A stretch of DNA of 64,000 bases from Gordonia hankookensis (GTDB lineage: Bacteria > Actinomycetota > Actinomycetes > Mycobacteriales > Mycobacteriaceae): contig NZ_JACWMS010000001.1 in the NCBI RefSeq assembly GCF_014673215.1, forward strand, positions 682,001 to 746,000, in the 5' to 3' direction. Made by a program: the position numbers and the translations under genes. This document shows positions 19,163-27,513 of the stretch, one piece after another; position 1 is the stretch's first letter; each line of letters opens with the position of its first letter. Under the pieces are notes generated by a model. That model had not been told where the DNA came from. It searched no databases and worked only from the letters and a program-made list of their open reading frames with translations.

Positions 19163-20446
19163 GTGGTACGAATCCGACCTGAGCGACGAACACCGGTCGA
19201 CCTCGTCGTCAGTGCTGCCATCGTGGTGATCCTGCTCGTCGCCGGACTGTTGGTGTGGGCCCACAGCGCGGTGCGTCACACCGACAGCGCACAGGCCGCG
19301 GCGTCGGTGCCCGACGTCGCCCCGGCCACCGCCGTACCGGCCGGATTCACGCCGCTCTGGCGTGCGCGATCAGCGGTCACCGACACCCCCGCGATCGCGC
19401 GGTCGGTGGTGGTGACGGCCGACGGCGGGTCCGTGGTCGGCCGGGATCCCGCCACCGGCCACGAGGTCTGGCACTATCGGCGCGATCTCGGCTTGTGCGC
19501 CATAGTCGCAGCGTGGCCGTCGAGCAACAACGAGGTCCTGGCCGCCTACCGGAACTCCCGCGGGTGCGGCGAGGTCACGGCCCTCAACGGCTCGTCCGGT
19601 CAGCGCGAAGGCGGCCGCAGCTCGGACGCCGACGACCGCATCCATCTGGTCGCGGACTCGGGTTATGTTGTGTCCCAGGGCTCCACGCGACTAGAGACCT
19701 GGGGGTCGAATCTCGTCCGCGGCATCGAGTACGGACGTGTCGACGCGCCGGTCAAACCGGATGTGCAACCCGGCCGGACCGGGTGCCGACTCATGTCTGC
19801 GACAACGGGAGGCGATCGCGTCGCAGTCATCGAACACTGCGGAGACGAACCCGGGTACCGACTGACGGTCCTCGGAGCGGTACTGAACAAGGACGAGGAG
19901 GTCCAGCAGTACGGGTCGTCGCTGATCACCGATGGCACATCAGGGCCCGCGCCGGTCGCGATCGCCATGAGCAGCTCCGGGATCGCTGTCTACGACGGCG
20001 GCGGCAATCGTCCTGCCCCGGCGTCGAACGACGCCCCGGCGGGACCGGTCGCCCCGTCGGTGCGGCAGTTCACCACCGACGGCGTGCCCACGGTGGTGAA
20101 CACTGTCGCCGGCGCACCCGCTCCGCCCGAGAACGTCGAGCCCGTCACCAACGGTGGGCTGACCTCGTATTTCACCGGCGGCACCACCGTCGTGCTGGAC
20201 GCCCAGAACGTACGACCGATCTACCAGGTGCCGGGTGCCATCGGCACCGGCGACGTGATGGCCGGGCAGCTGCTGCTCCCGACTGCGACCGGGATCAGTG
20301 TGCGCGACGCGGCCACCGGCCGTGAGGTGCGCTCGATCCCGATCCGGCGTGACGGATACACCCGCGGGCCGATCAGCCTACGAGTACAGGGTTCCACCGT
20401 GATCGAACAGTGGGGATCGACCGTCGCAGCATACGGACCGGCCTAG
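19163..20446 (+). CDS. Membrane-anchored propeller-like protein (Rv3212-like)
   Basis: Protein of 427 residues with one N-terminal membrane segment (LVVSAAIVVILLVAGLLVWA, residues 14-33) and a large extracytoplasmic domain. That domain has repeats like PQQ/quinoprotein propellers: VVGRDPATGHEVWHYRRD near the start and ISVRDAATGREVRSI near the end. Several Cys (LCAI, GCGE, GCRL, EHCG) may pair outside the cell. The GTG at 19163 has GGAGGG 3 bases upstream. It follows rhlE by 41 bases, as Rv3211-Rv3212. Function is unknown; a cell-envelope scaffold or sensor role is a guess. Confidence 0.82.
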   Translation: MVRIRPERRTPVDLVVSAAIVVILLVAGLLVWAHSAVRHTDSAQAAASVPDVAPATAVPAGFTPLWRARSAVTDTPAIARSVVVTADGGSVVGRDPATGHEVWHYRRDLGLCAIVAAWPSSNNEVLAAYRNSRGCGEVTALNGSSGQREGGRSSDADDRIHLVADSGYVVSQGSTRLETWGSNLVRGIEYGRVDAPVKPDVQPGRTGCRLMSATTGGDRVAVIEHCGDEPGYRLTVLGAVLNKDEEVQQYGSSLITDGTSGPAPVAIAMSSSGIAVYDGGGNRPAPASNDAPAGPVAPSVRQFTTDGVPTVVNTVAGAPAPPENVEPVTNGGLTSYFTGGTTVVLDAQNVRPIYQVPGAIGTGDVMAGQLLLPTATGISVRDAATGREVRSIPIRRDGYTRGPISLRVQGSTVIEQWGSTVAAYGPA

Positions 20447-20534
20447 CGTCGACAACGAAGGCTGCGACTCGAGGATCCCGACGGGAATCGGGTCGTCGTC
20501 GTCCAATGACGCCGGGCGTCCCGTCCCCCGGTGG

Positions 20535-21320
20535 TCAGGCGGAAGTGCGGACCGGCTCTCCGGCGTCCCAGTACTTCCACAGGTTCTCCGCGAGTTCACG
20601 ATATGCATTGGCGCCCTTGTTCTTTCGGCCGCGCATCACCGACGAACCAGAGGCCGACGCCTCTGCGAACCGCACCGTGCGGGGAATCGGCGGCTCCAGT
20701 ACCGGGAGGTCGTAGCGGTCCGAGACGTCGGACAGGACGTCTCGGCTGTGCGTGGTCCGCGCGTCGTACAACGTGGCCACCGCCCCGAGCATGGTCAAGC
20801 CAGGATTGGTGATCTGCTGCACCTCGGTGACGGTCCGGAGGAGTTGCCCCACGCCGCGATGGGCCAGCATCTCACACTGCAGTGGCACCACCACCTCGTC
20901 CGCGGCGGTCAACCCGTTGAGGGTGAGCACCCCCAACGACGGTGGACAGTCGATGAGGACGACGTCATAGTCCTCGGCCACCTCGGCGAGCGCCCGTTTG
21001 AGTGCGTACTCGCGACCCGGCCGCATCAGCAGCAGTGCCTCGGCACCGGCCAGATCGATCGTGGCCGGCAACAGGGTCACGTTGTCGTCGGTGTCGAGGA
21101 GCACGTCGGCGATCTCCTCCTCGCCGAGCAGCACGTCGTGCACCGAGACCTCGAGCTGGTCGGGATCGTGTCCCAGTGAAAAGGTAAGACAGCCTTGGGG
21201 ATCGAGGTCGACCACGAGGACGGAGACGTCGAGGTCGGCAAGTGCCGCCCCGAGCGACGCCACCGTCGTCGTCTTGGCCACCCCACCCTTTTGGTTCGCG
21301 ATGGCGAGCATACGGGTCAT
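20535..21320 (-). CDS. ParA/Soj family ATPase (Rv3213c-like)
   Basis: Walker-type ATPase of 261 residues. The deviant Walker A is NQKGGVAKTTT at residues 9-19, the switch I region is VVDLDPQGCLTF, and Walker B is YDVVLIDCPPSLGVLT. A final segment, RGRKNKGANAYRELAENLWKYW, is typical of orphan ParA proteins. No parB lies beside it, so it is not the main chromosome partition gene; Rv3213c is a likewise isolated homologue. It is convergent with the Rv3212-like gene. Partner and cargo are unknown. Confidence 0.88.
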   Translation of the reverse strand: MTRMLAIANQKGGVAKTTTVASLGAALADLDVSVLVVDLDPQGCLTFSLGHDPDQLEVSVHDVLLGEEEIADVLLDTDDNVTLLPATIDLAGAEALLLMRPGREYALKRALAEVAEDYDVVLIDCPPSLGVLTLNGLTAADEVVVPLQCEMLAHRGVGQLLRTVTEVQQITNPGLTMLGAVATLYDARTTHSRDVLSDVSDRYDLPVLEPPIPRTVRFAEASASGSSVMRGRKNKGANAYRELAENLWKYWDAGEPVRTSA

Positions 21321-21407
21321 GTGCCAACTGTACGGCCCATCAGCGCCGTCGTCGGGGTTAACGCCTGGGCGGGCCGAGGAAAATCGCCGTCGGCGGCGCG
21401 AGGGAAC

Positions 21408-21908
21408 TCAGCGCTTGCGCACCCGGGAGCCGTCGTCGGGCGGACCGTCGGGCTCGTACTCCCCCACCAGCCAGCGCGTCGATGACGGACTGAAGATCAG
21501 AACCAGGACCGCCAGCGCGGCGATGGCCAGCGGTATCCCGAACCACGGCTGATGACTGTCGGTGAGCAGCGCGTACGCAACCGGTAGCAGCAAGATCTGG
21601 GCGACCACCGCGATCGCGCGCCCCCAGCGCCGCCCGGTCAGCAGAGCGATCCCGCCGACCACCACGCCTGCGCCGATGATGCCGAACCACGCTGCCGTTC
21701 CGTAACCGCTGATCGCGGCCTCCCGGTGACCGCCGGCCTCGCGGATCGCCAGGACGATCGCCACGATGACCGCGATCGCACCTTCCAGCGCCGTGACCGC
21801 CCCGGCCACCCGGATGGTCGTCGGCACCTGCCCGGAATCGGCCTGTTCATCCGGCTCCCGGTGCTGGTCGTCGCCTGCATCGGCGTTGCCGCCCCGCTTC
21901 GTGCTCAC
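21408..21908 (-). CDS. Small integral membrane protein
   Basis: Protein of 166 residues with a hydrophilic N-terminus (residues 1-30, rich in Asp/Glu/Gln) and four hydrophobic segments: TIRVAGAVTALEGAIAVIVA, WFGIIGAGVVVGGIALLTG, AIAVVAQILLLPVAYALL and FGIPLAIAALAVLVLIFSP. The C-terminus is charged and ends RVRKR. It resembles conserved actinobacterial membrane proteins near Rv3217c, between the ParA and diacylglycerol kinase genes. I recognise no catalytic motif. Confidence 0.75.
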   Translation of the reverse strand: MSTKRGGNADAGDDQHREPDEQADSGQVPTTIRVAGAVTALEGAIAVIVAIVLAIREAGGHREAAISGYGTAAWFGIIGAGVVVGGIALLTGRRWGRAIAVVAQILLLPVAYALLTDSHQPWFGIPLAIAALAVLVLIFSPSSTRWLVGEYEPDGPPDDGSRVRKR

Positions 21909-22031
21909 CCGTCCAGACTATGGGTGAGTACTCGTGCGGCGCCGCTCGCCCCCGTACGAGACGGACCCCACGCCCGCACCGACGACGGGCGGATGTACGT
22001 CACACCTGCAGACCCAATATCGTGGGGTCTC

Positions 22032-23000
22032 GTGCGCGTCATGCTCATCGTCAATCCATTCGCGACGGCCACCAGTCCGGCAGGCCGCGATGCGCTCGCG
22101 CACACCCTCGGTTCCCGGTTCACCCTCGACGTCGAACACACCACGCACCGCGGACATGCGGGCGAACTGGCGCAACGAGCGGTCGCCGAAGGCGTCGACG
22201 TCGTCGTCGTGCACGGCGGAGACGGATCGGTGAACGAGGCCGTGAACGGAATCCTGGGGGCCCCGGGCGCCACCGATCCGACCCGCCGGCTGCCGAGCGT
22301 CGGCGTGATCCCCGGCGGTAGCGCCAATGTGTTCGCCCGCACCCTGGGCATGCGCTCGGACCCGCTGGCGGCCACCGCTCAGATCATCGACCTCCTCGAG
22401 GCCGGTCGGTGCAGGCGGATCGGCCTCGGTCACACACAGGACCGCTGGTTCCTGTTCAACACGGGCATGGGTATGGACGCCGTCGTGGTCCACGCCATGG
22501 AGGACAAGCGCCACGCGGGCAAGGCCGCGACTCCTTCTCGGTATCTGTGGACGACCGTCGCGTCCTTCGTCCGCCATGCCGCCAGCCGCGCGTCCTTCAC
22601 TGTCGAGATCCCCGACCATGAACCCATCACCGACGTCCGATACGGGTTCGTCAGCAACACCAGCCCGTGGACGTACTTCGGTGACTACGAGATCCGGACC
22701 AACCCGACGACCGGATTCGACACCCGCCTAGGGCTTTTCGCGGCGACCTCCACATCGGTGGCGCGGAATCTGCCCCTCGCCGCGCGGTTGCTCACGCATC
22801 GCAACCCGAAGGCCCGGCATCTCCATCGCGACGACGACGTGGCGTGGGTGCGGTTCCGGGCCGATGAGCCGATCGACGTCCAGATGGACGGTGACTACAT
22901 CGGGGCCCACCTGTCCATCGAATTCGGCTATCGACCGGAGGCCCTCGCGGTGGTGGCACCCGACGACGAGACCATCAGCACGACGGCGAGCACGGCGTAG
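22032..23000 (+). CDS. Diacylglycerol kinase family lipid kinase (Rv3218-like)
   Basis: Lipid kinase of 322 residues in the DAGK/YegS family, transferring phosphate from ATP to a lipid alcohol. It begins VRVMLIVNPFATATSPAG, and the nucleotide loop is VVVHGGDGSVNEAVNGIL around residues 55-75. VIPGGSANVFARTLGM and LFNTGMGMDAVVV are the other conserved blocks. I chose the GTG at 22032 (VRVMLIVNP), with GGGG just upstream; ATG at 22041 is the alternative. The last 73 bases overlap the convergent MFS gene. The lipid substrate cannot be told from sequence. Confidence 0.87.
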   Translation: MRVMLIVNPFATATSPAGRDALAHTLGSRFTLDVEHTTHRGHAGELAQRAVAEGVDVVVVHGGDGSVNEAVNGILGAPGATDPTRRLPSVGVIPGGSANVFARTLGMRSDPLAATAQIIDLLEAGRCRRIGLGHTQDRWFLFNTGMGMDAVVVHAMEDKRHAGKAATPSRYLWTTVASFVRHAASRASFTVEIPDHEPITDVRYGFVSNTSPWTYFGDYEIRTNPTTGFDTRLGLFAATSTSVARNLPLAARLLTHRNPKARHLHRDDDVAWVRFRADEPIDVQMDGDYIGAHLSIEFGYRPEALAVVAPDDETISTTASTA

Positions 23001-24106
23001 GGAACGGCGGCCACAGCGAACGACGTCGTCGGCGCGAGCCACTCCGATCCGACCGCCCACGCACCGAAGGCGGCGATCGCGACTGTCTCCTCACCCACTC
23101 CGACCACCGAAGTGATGGTGGCACGGGCCCCCGAAGGGATCCGGTGCTGCATCATCGTATCGGCCATCACCAACGACCAGCCGAAGACGCCGAATGCGAA
23201 CGCCACCAAGATGATTCCGGCCGGATGACCGGAAATGGCCCCGATCGCCAGAGCCACGGCGCCGGCAAGCAGCCACGGCGCCAGACGACGCGGGCGGAAG
23301 TCGGTCACGTCGGTGCGTGATGCCGCATGGCCACCTGCGATGTCCCCGACGGCCACCACCACCATGAGCATCGAGACGCCGGTGGCCGCCGCCGGCCCCG
23401 GCGCCGTGGCGCCCGACCACATGGCGTCTGCCAGCAGTGGCAGATACTCGTCGAGCGCCGCCACCCAGGTCAGTGCGATCAGCAGGACGACGACACGTCG
23501 AAGCCCTGGGTCGCCGCGCAGGCCGGTGAGCGCCTCGCCGACGACGATGCGCCACCCAGCCGCGGTTCCACCGCGCGCGGGATCGGCGTCGTCGTGTTCG
23601 GCCTGGCGCCGTGGCGGCGCATCCTCCGGCAACATCGCCGATGATGCCGAGCAGACGATGCACGCCAGAACGCCGGCCGCCCCTGCGGCCGAATACCCGC
23701 CCCAGGCGGTCAGCGGGACCGCAGCGGCGGTCCCGAGCAGGACTCCGGTCGCCCCCATCGCCCGGACCCGACCAGCGAGGCCTGCATACTGCAGGGCCTG
23801 CCCACGAGCGGCGAGAGTGTCATAGAGCAGCGCCTGCAGCGACCCCGAGCGCAGCGCCGTACCGGCGGCCCACAGCACGAATCCGGCAGCAAAGGCGCCA
23901 AACGACGGCCACCACGTCCACAGGGCGAAACCGGCCCCGCTGCACAACGGCCCTGCCACCAGCAGCATTCGTCGCGGTACGCGATCGGCCAGCACGCCGG
24001 TCGGGATCTCGAATACGAAAGAGCATGCCGACCACACGATGAACAGCGAGGAGATCGAGGCCGCCGACAACCCTGCCCCCGGTATCGTGGGGTCCGCGAA
24101 CATCAC
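22928..24106 (-). CDS. MFS transporter
   Basis: Major facilitator protein of at least 392 residues with about 11-12 membrane helices. The loop 2-3 signature is GVLADRVPRRMLLV. The first conventional start (GTG at 24106, VMFADPTIPG) cuts into the expected first helix. The frame stays open upstream and encodes LRAAAYVAALAEDAIPLYPL, a natural beginning, but the only possible start there is CTG at 24172; a stop follows five codons further upstream. True translation may therefore begin at 24172. The 3' end overlaps the lipid kinase gene by 73 bases. No substrate is suggested. Confidence 0.75.
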   Translation of the reverse strand: MMFADPTIPGAGLSAASISSLFIVWSACSFVFEIPTGVLADRVPRRMLLVAGPLCSGAGFALWTWWPSFGAFAAGFVLWAAGTALRSGSLQALLYDTLAARGQALQYAGLAGRVRAMGATGVLLGTAAAVPLTAWGGYSAAGAAGVLACIVCSASSAMLPEDAPPRRQAEHDDADPARGGTAAGWRIVVGEALTGLRGDPGLRRVVVLLIALTWVAALDEYLPLLADAMWSGATAPGPAAATGVSMLMVVVAVGDIAGGHAASRTDVTDFRPRRLAPWLLAGAVALAIGAISGHPAGIILVAFAFGVFGWSLVMADTMMQHRIPSGARATITSVVGVGEETVAIAAFGAWAVGSEWLAPTTSFAVAAVPYAVLAVVLMVSSSGATTARASGR

Positions 24107-24360
24107 CGCATAGAGCGGATAGAGCGGGATGGCGTCCTCGGCCAGAGCGGCAACATAGGCAGCCGCCCTCAGTCGATGTGATGAAGATCAACATCGTCGT
24201 CGTGGCATGACTCACAGAATACTGCGGTTGACTCCAATGCCACCAGTGATCCGTGACGACGACCTGGGAAATCGGGCGAATTCCACGTGAAGAACGGGTA
24301 GACTAGTACATCGGTGCACAACGAGTGCAAGCACCCCCAGGAAATCGGGGTGGTCACCAC

Positions 24361-24376
24361 AGTGATATTGCACACG
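24361..24376 (+). promoter_or_regulatory. Weak CRP-like site upstream of whiB1
   Basis: AGTGATATTGCACACG matches 7 of 10 defined bases of the CRP consensus TGTGA-N6-TCACA. It lies 49 bases before the stronger site at 24410. The M. tuberculosis whiB1 promoter also has two CRP (Rv3676) sites of unequal strength. This is an inference from pattern and synteny. Confidence 0.4.
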
Positions 24377-24409
24377 TGTTAACGGAACACCATTGACTTC
24401 GCCTGGATT

Positions 24410-24425
24410 CGTGAAAGTATTCACA
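24410..24425 (+). promoter_or_regulatory. CRP-like site upstream of whiB1
   Basis: CGTGAAAGTATTCACA matches 9 of 10 defined bases of TGTGA-N6-TCACA. A possible -35 TTGACT lies at 24393-24398. The 365-base gap 24173-24537 between the MFS gene and whiB1 holds this site, the weaker one at 24361, and otherwise AT-richer DNA without a recognisable gene. Confidence 0.6.
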
Positions 24426-24537
24426 AGCAACAGTGCGGAAACATTTGGTGGGTCCGCGTGAACTAGCGGTTACAGCCACAACAAACCAGACATGGGAGTT
24501 GTCGAGTGGTGCGCAAAACGCACCTGAAGGAGAAGGA

Positions 24538-24792
24538 ATGGACTGGCGTCACAACGCAATCTGTCGCGACGAAGATCCGGAACTGTTCTTCCCAGTGGGA
24601 ACCAGTGGCCCGGCCATCGCGCAGATCGCTGATGCGAAGCTCGTCTGCGCCCGGTGCCCCGTCACGGCCGAATGCCTTTCGTGGGCCCTGGAATCCGGCC
24701 AGGATGCAGGCGTCTGGGGAGGCATGAGCGAAGATGAGCGGCGTGCGCTCAAGCGGCGCACCGCACGTACCCGGACGCGCAGCAGCGTCTGA
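24538..24792 (+). CDS. whiB1: Transcriptional regulator WhiB1
   Basis: Iron-sulfur regulator of 84 residues, the same length as M. tuberculosis WhiB1 and nearly identical across it. The four [4Fe-4S] ligands are Cys9, Cys37, Cys40 and Cys46. GVWGGMSEDERRALKRR holds the WhiB turn, which contacts the principal sigma factor, and the basic DNA-binding tail. In mycobacteria it is essential, binds SigA and reacts with nitric oxide. AGGAGAAGGA directly precedes the ATG. CRP-like sites lie upstream and a strong terminator lies 33 bases after the stop. Confidence 0.97.
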   Translation: MDWRHNAICRDEDPELFFPVGTSGPAIAQIADAKLVCARCPVTAECLSWALESGQDAGVWGGMSEDERRALKRRTARTRTRSSV

Positions 24793-24824
24793 GGGCATGA
24801 CCCCGAGCCGCGTGAGCGGCCATG

Positions 24825-24854
24825 AAAGAGACCCGGCCTCCGCCGGGTCTCTTT
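24825..24854 (+). terminator. Intrinsic terminator after whiB1
   Basis: Perfect 13-bp stem, AAAGAGACCCGGC at 24825-24837 and its complement at 24842-24854, with a 4-base loop. The stem ends in TTT and CGTTGT follows. Because both ends carry A/T runs it may also stop transcripts of the convergent pdtaS gene. The rest of the 190-base gap to pdtaS shows nothing else. Confidence 0.85.
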
Positions 24855-24982
24855 CGTTGTACGGACAGTTGCCGGCAACCTGACCTGTTGAGCGAACGCG
24901 GATTTCGTGCCTGGTATGCCGTAACCCGAACCGGTAACCGATAATTCGGCTCGACGAGCCTGCGATCGGTTGTCGCGCACGG

Positions 24983-26488
24983 CTAACGCAACGGAATGAC
25001 GATGTTCACCTCGGTGCCCCGGCCCATCGGGTTCGGGCCCATCGTGAGGGCGCCACCCAATTCGATCGACACGAGGGTCTGCACGATCTGCAATCCGAGT
25101 CGGTCTGACGTCGCCACCTCGAAGCCCTCCGGGAGTCCGGAACCGTTGTCACGCACAGCGATCCGCAATTCCCGGACATCCCGGTCGGCGACCACGTCGA
25201 TCTCGCTGTCGCCCGTCTGCCCGGTGAACCCGTGCTCGATGGCGTTCTGGATCAACTCGGTCAGCACCATCACCAGCGGCATCGCCAATTCGGCGGTGAG
25301 CACGCCGAGTCGATCGCGATGGGTGACCCGAACCGTGGCATCCCCGGACGCGACGTCCACCAGGATGGGGACCAGCCGGTCGACCACCTCGTCGAGGTCG
25401 ACCTCCTCGTCGACGCTCCCCGACAGCAGTTCGTGGACGAGGGCGATCGATGCCACCCGGCGGACCGCCTCCGTGAGAGCGCCACGGGCCTCCGGGTTGG
25501 TCGTGCGGCGGGCCTGGAGTCGCAGCAGCGCCGAGACCGACTGCAGATTGTTCTTCACCCGGTGGTGGATCTCCCGGATGGTGGCGTCCTTGCTGATCAG
25601 TGCCAGGTCGCGGCGCTTCACCTCGGTGACGTCACGGATCAGCACCACCGCCCCGGTGCTGGCACCGCGCGGGCGCAGCGGAACCGCCCTGAGCAATGCC
25701 GTCGCGCGCCGCGCGTCCGCTTCCATCCGCATACCGACGTCGCGGTACGGTCCGGCGGGCGGTGCGGTGGTGCCGACTGCCTCATCGATCATCACCGCGA
25801 CGTCCTCGGATTCGAACGGGTCGGTCAGCAACGACGCGGCCACCTCGGACAGCCGGGTGTGGGTGAGCTCGGTCGTCCACCCCATCCGGTGGAACGCCGA
25901 CAACGCGTTGGGACTTGCATAGACGACCATGCCGTTCTCGTCCACCCGGACGAAACCGTCGCCGGCACGCGGTGTGGACAGGCCTCGCGGATTGCCCTCC
26001 ACGTGCGGAAACGAGCCGTCGGCGACCATTTGGCACAGATCGTTGGCCGAGTCCTGATACGCGAGCTCCAGCGGCGAGGGCAGGCGCGGATGGGTCAGAT
26101 CGACGGCACGGGTCAGCACGGCGATCACACCGTCGTCAGCGGTGAATCCGACGGGCACGGCCTCACGCCTGATCGCCACCGCACCCAGCCATTTCGGATC
26201 CTCGTCACGCAACACCCGGTCGGCGGAGAACGCACGTTCGAGCTGCCGGTTGACCGTGGGATCCGCGATACGCCCCACCTCGTCGCTCGGGAAGACGGTC
26301 GAGGCCGTGTTGGGCCGGCACTGGGCCACCGTGACGATGTCGCCGTCCTCGGTGCGCACCGACATCAGGAAGTCGGCGAACGACAGATCAGCGAGGAGCT
26401 GCCATTCGGCGACCAGACGCTGCAGATGCGCGGCCGCGGCATCCGACAACGTGGTGTGCTCGGCGAGAAGGTCGGCAAGGGTGGACAT
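24983..26488 (-). CDS. pdtaS: Sensor histidine kinase PdtaS
   Basis: Cytosolic HWE/HisKA_2-type sensor kinase of 501 residues (Rv3220c-like). An N-terminal GAF-like domain covers about residues 1-150, then a PAS domain begins DGFVRVDENGMVVYASPNAL near 177. The dimerisation helix REIHHRVKNNLQSVSALLRL carries the phosphoacceptor His at 308 or 309. The ATPase domain has ELIQNAIEHG (N box) and DNGSGLP (G1). In mycobacteria PdtaS phosphorylates the antiterminator PdtaR and responds to copper and nitric oxide. No membrane segment is present. pdtaR is not nearby, also as in M. tuberculosis. Confidence 0.94.
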   Translation of the reverse strand: MSTLADLLAEHTTLSDAAAAHLQRLVAEWQLLADLSFADFLMSVRTEDGDIVTVAQCRPNTASTVFPSDEVGRIADPTVNRQLERAFSADRVLRDEDPKWLGAVAIRREAVPVGFTADDGVIAVLTRAVDLTHPRLPSPLELAYQDSANDLCQMVADGSFPHVEGNPRGLSTPRAGDGFVRVDENGMVVYASPNALSAFHRMGWTTELTHTRLSEVAASLLTDPFESEDVAVMIDEAVGTTAPPAGPYRDVGMRMEADARRATALLRAVPLRPRGASTGAVVLIRDVTEVKRRDLALISKDATIREIHHRVKNNLQSVSALLRLQARRTTNPEARGALTEAVRRVASIALVHELLSGSVDEEVDLDEVVDRLVPILVDVASGDATVRVTHRDRLGVLTAELAMPLVMVLTELIQNAIEHGFTGQTGDSEIDVVADRDVRELRIAVRDNGSGLPEGFEVATSDRLGLQIVQTLVSIELGGALTMGPNPMGRGTEVNIVIPLR

Positions 26489-26561
26489 GACGTGATGGGC
26501 TCAGTGGAGCTGCGATCGCAGCGAGGTCGGCGATGAAGGGTTCGGTGGCACCGAGGACGGA

Positions 26562-26777
26562 TTACTCGTAGACGGCGATGGTGTCGCCGGCCTGGATGAC
26601 GTCACCGACCTTGACCTTGATGTCCGCGATCGTGCCGGATTCCTCTGCGAGGACAGGGATCTCCATCTTCATCGATTCGAGCAGGAAAAGCGTGTCGCCG
26701 ACGTCGACCTGTTGACCGGCCCTCGCCCGCACCTCCAGCACGCTTGCCACGATCTCTGCAACGACGTCTTCAGCCAT
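26562..26777 (-). CDS. Biotinyl-domain protein (TB7.3-like)
   Basis: Stand-alone biotin/lipoyl attachment domain of 71 residues, the same length as Rv3221c (TB7.3). The biotin-accepting Lys is in ESMKMEIP at residue 37. GDVIQAGDTIAVYE is the C-terminal hammerhead strand. It would be biotinylated by BirA and could serve as carrier for a carboxylase encoded elsewhere; no partner is nearby. Start MAEDVVAEIVASVLEV at 26777 matches the family. It lies 73 bases upstream of pdtaS on the same strand. Confidence 0.92.
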   Translation of the reverse strand: MAEDVVAEIVASVLEVRARAGQQVDVGDTLFLLESMKMEIPVLAEESGTIADIKVKVGDVIQAGDTIAVYE

Positions 26778-26947
26778 GCCACATAACCTAGCCCATTCCG
26801 ATGGCCACACGGCGAGGTCTGGGCACCTCTCGACGGCTTCTCGCCGAGCGGCGCGCCGGCCCCTACGGGCTCGAAACGAGGCGATTGGGACCACGGACCC
26901 CGGACATGGGACAATCAAGGACGCACACAGCACGAAGGAGATCCGTC

Positions 26948-27022
26948 ATGGGTAAGCGCGGACGCAAGAAGCGCGCTCGGAAGAAGAACGCTGCCAACCA
27001 CGGCAAGCGTCCCAACTCCTGA
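26948..27022 (+). CDS. 50S ribosomal protein bL37
   Basis: Very small basic protein of 24 residues that begins MGKRGRKKRARKKN and ends ANHGKRPNS. Sequence and length match bL37, a component found in the large subunit of mycobacterial ribosomes and conserved in actinobacteria. AAGGAGAT lies 6 bases before the ATG. It sits divergently from the biotinyl gene, in the same spot as in mycobacteria. It is easily missed because of its size. Confidence 0.88.
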   Translation: MGKRGRKKRARKKNAANHGKRPNS

Positions 27023-27105
27023 GTCGAGCACGACTCAGCCGAGTACGAGCACAACGTCCGGGCGCCTGCCGACCACTTCACGTCGTCACGGCGCCCAGAA
27101 AAACA

Positions 27106-27161
27106 TCGAGAGCATCCACCCGCTTCGAGAGCACGACTCTCTGGCAGTTGGATGCTCTCGA
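27106..27161. terminator. Long hairpin between convergent bL37 and rshA
   Basis: Perfect 13-bp arms at 27106-27118 and 27149-27161 (inner part CGAGAGCATCCA against TGGATGCTCTCG), with a nested GAGAG/CTCTC stem inside the 30-base loop. There is no T-run, but it lies between two convergent genes where a bidirectional terminator is expected. The remaining 164-base gap shows nothing else. Confidence 0.5.
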
Positions 27162-27186
27162 CGTCTCAGGGGCCGTCGAGACCCGC

Positions 27187-27513
27187 TCAGTCGGCCGAGC
27201 CGCCGGTCTCCCGAACGATGACAGTCTTGCGGATCTCGATCCGCAACCGGTCACGCAGCCCCTCGGGTGCGTGTTCGCCACCGCACTTGCGGTTGATCAA
27301 GGTCTTGAGCTGCTGCTCGATGCCGTAATGGGCGAAACACGACGGGCAGCTGTCCAGATGCCCCTGCAAGCGCGATCGTGCGTCCGAATCGCACTCGTTG
27401 TCGAGCAGCAACCACACATCGGCGATCACCGCCGAGCAATCGAGCTGCAGAAACTCCGGATCGATGTCGTCGGAGCCCATTCGTGGCTCCTCGGGACGAG
27501 GTGTGCCGCTCAT
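27187..27513 (-). CDS. rshA: Redox-sensing anti-sigma factor RshA (RsrA family)
   Basis: ZAS-type zinc anti-sigma factor of 108 residues that holds SigH inactive until oxidation. The zinc/thiol motif HLDSCPSC fits HxxxCxxC; upstream, [19 protein letters not shown] supplies further Cys, and a last Cys is in NRKCGGEH. These match the mycothiol-system anti-sigma family. The ATG overlaps the sigH stop (ATGA), so the two are made together. Confidence 0.93.
   Translation of the reverse strand: MSGTPRPEEPRMGSDDIDPEFLQLDCSAVIADVWLLLDNECDSDARSRLQGHLDSCPSCFAHYGIEQQLKTLINRKCGGEHAPEGLRDRLRIEIRKTVIVRETGGSAD

Noticed and set aside
17292-19193. Minus-strand open frame of 633 codons opposite rhlE
   Set aside because: Val/Gly/Arg-rich shadow of the helicase gene; no motif or start signal.
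20535-21320. Chromosome origin or partition locus
   Set aside because: The ParA-like gene has no parB, dnaA or parS-like cluster nearby.
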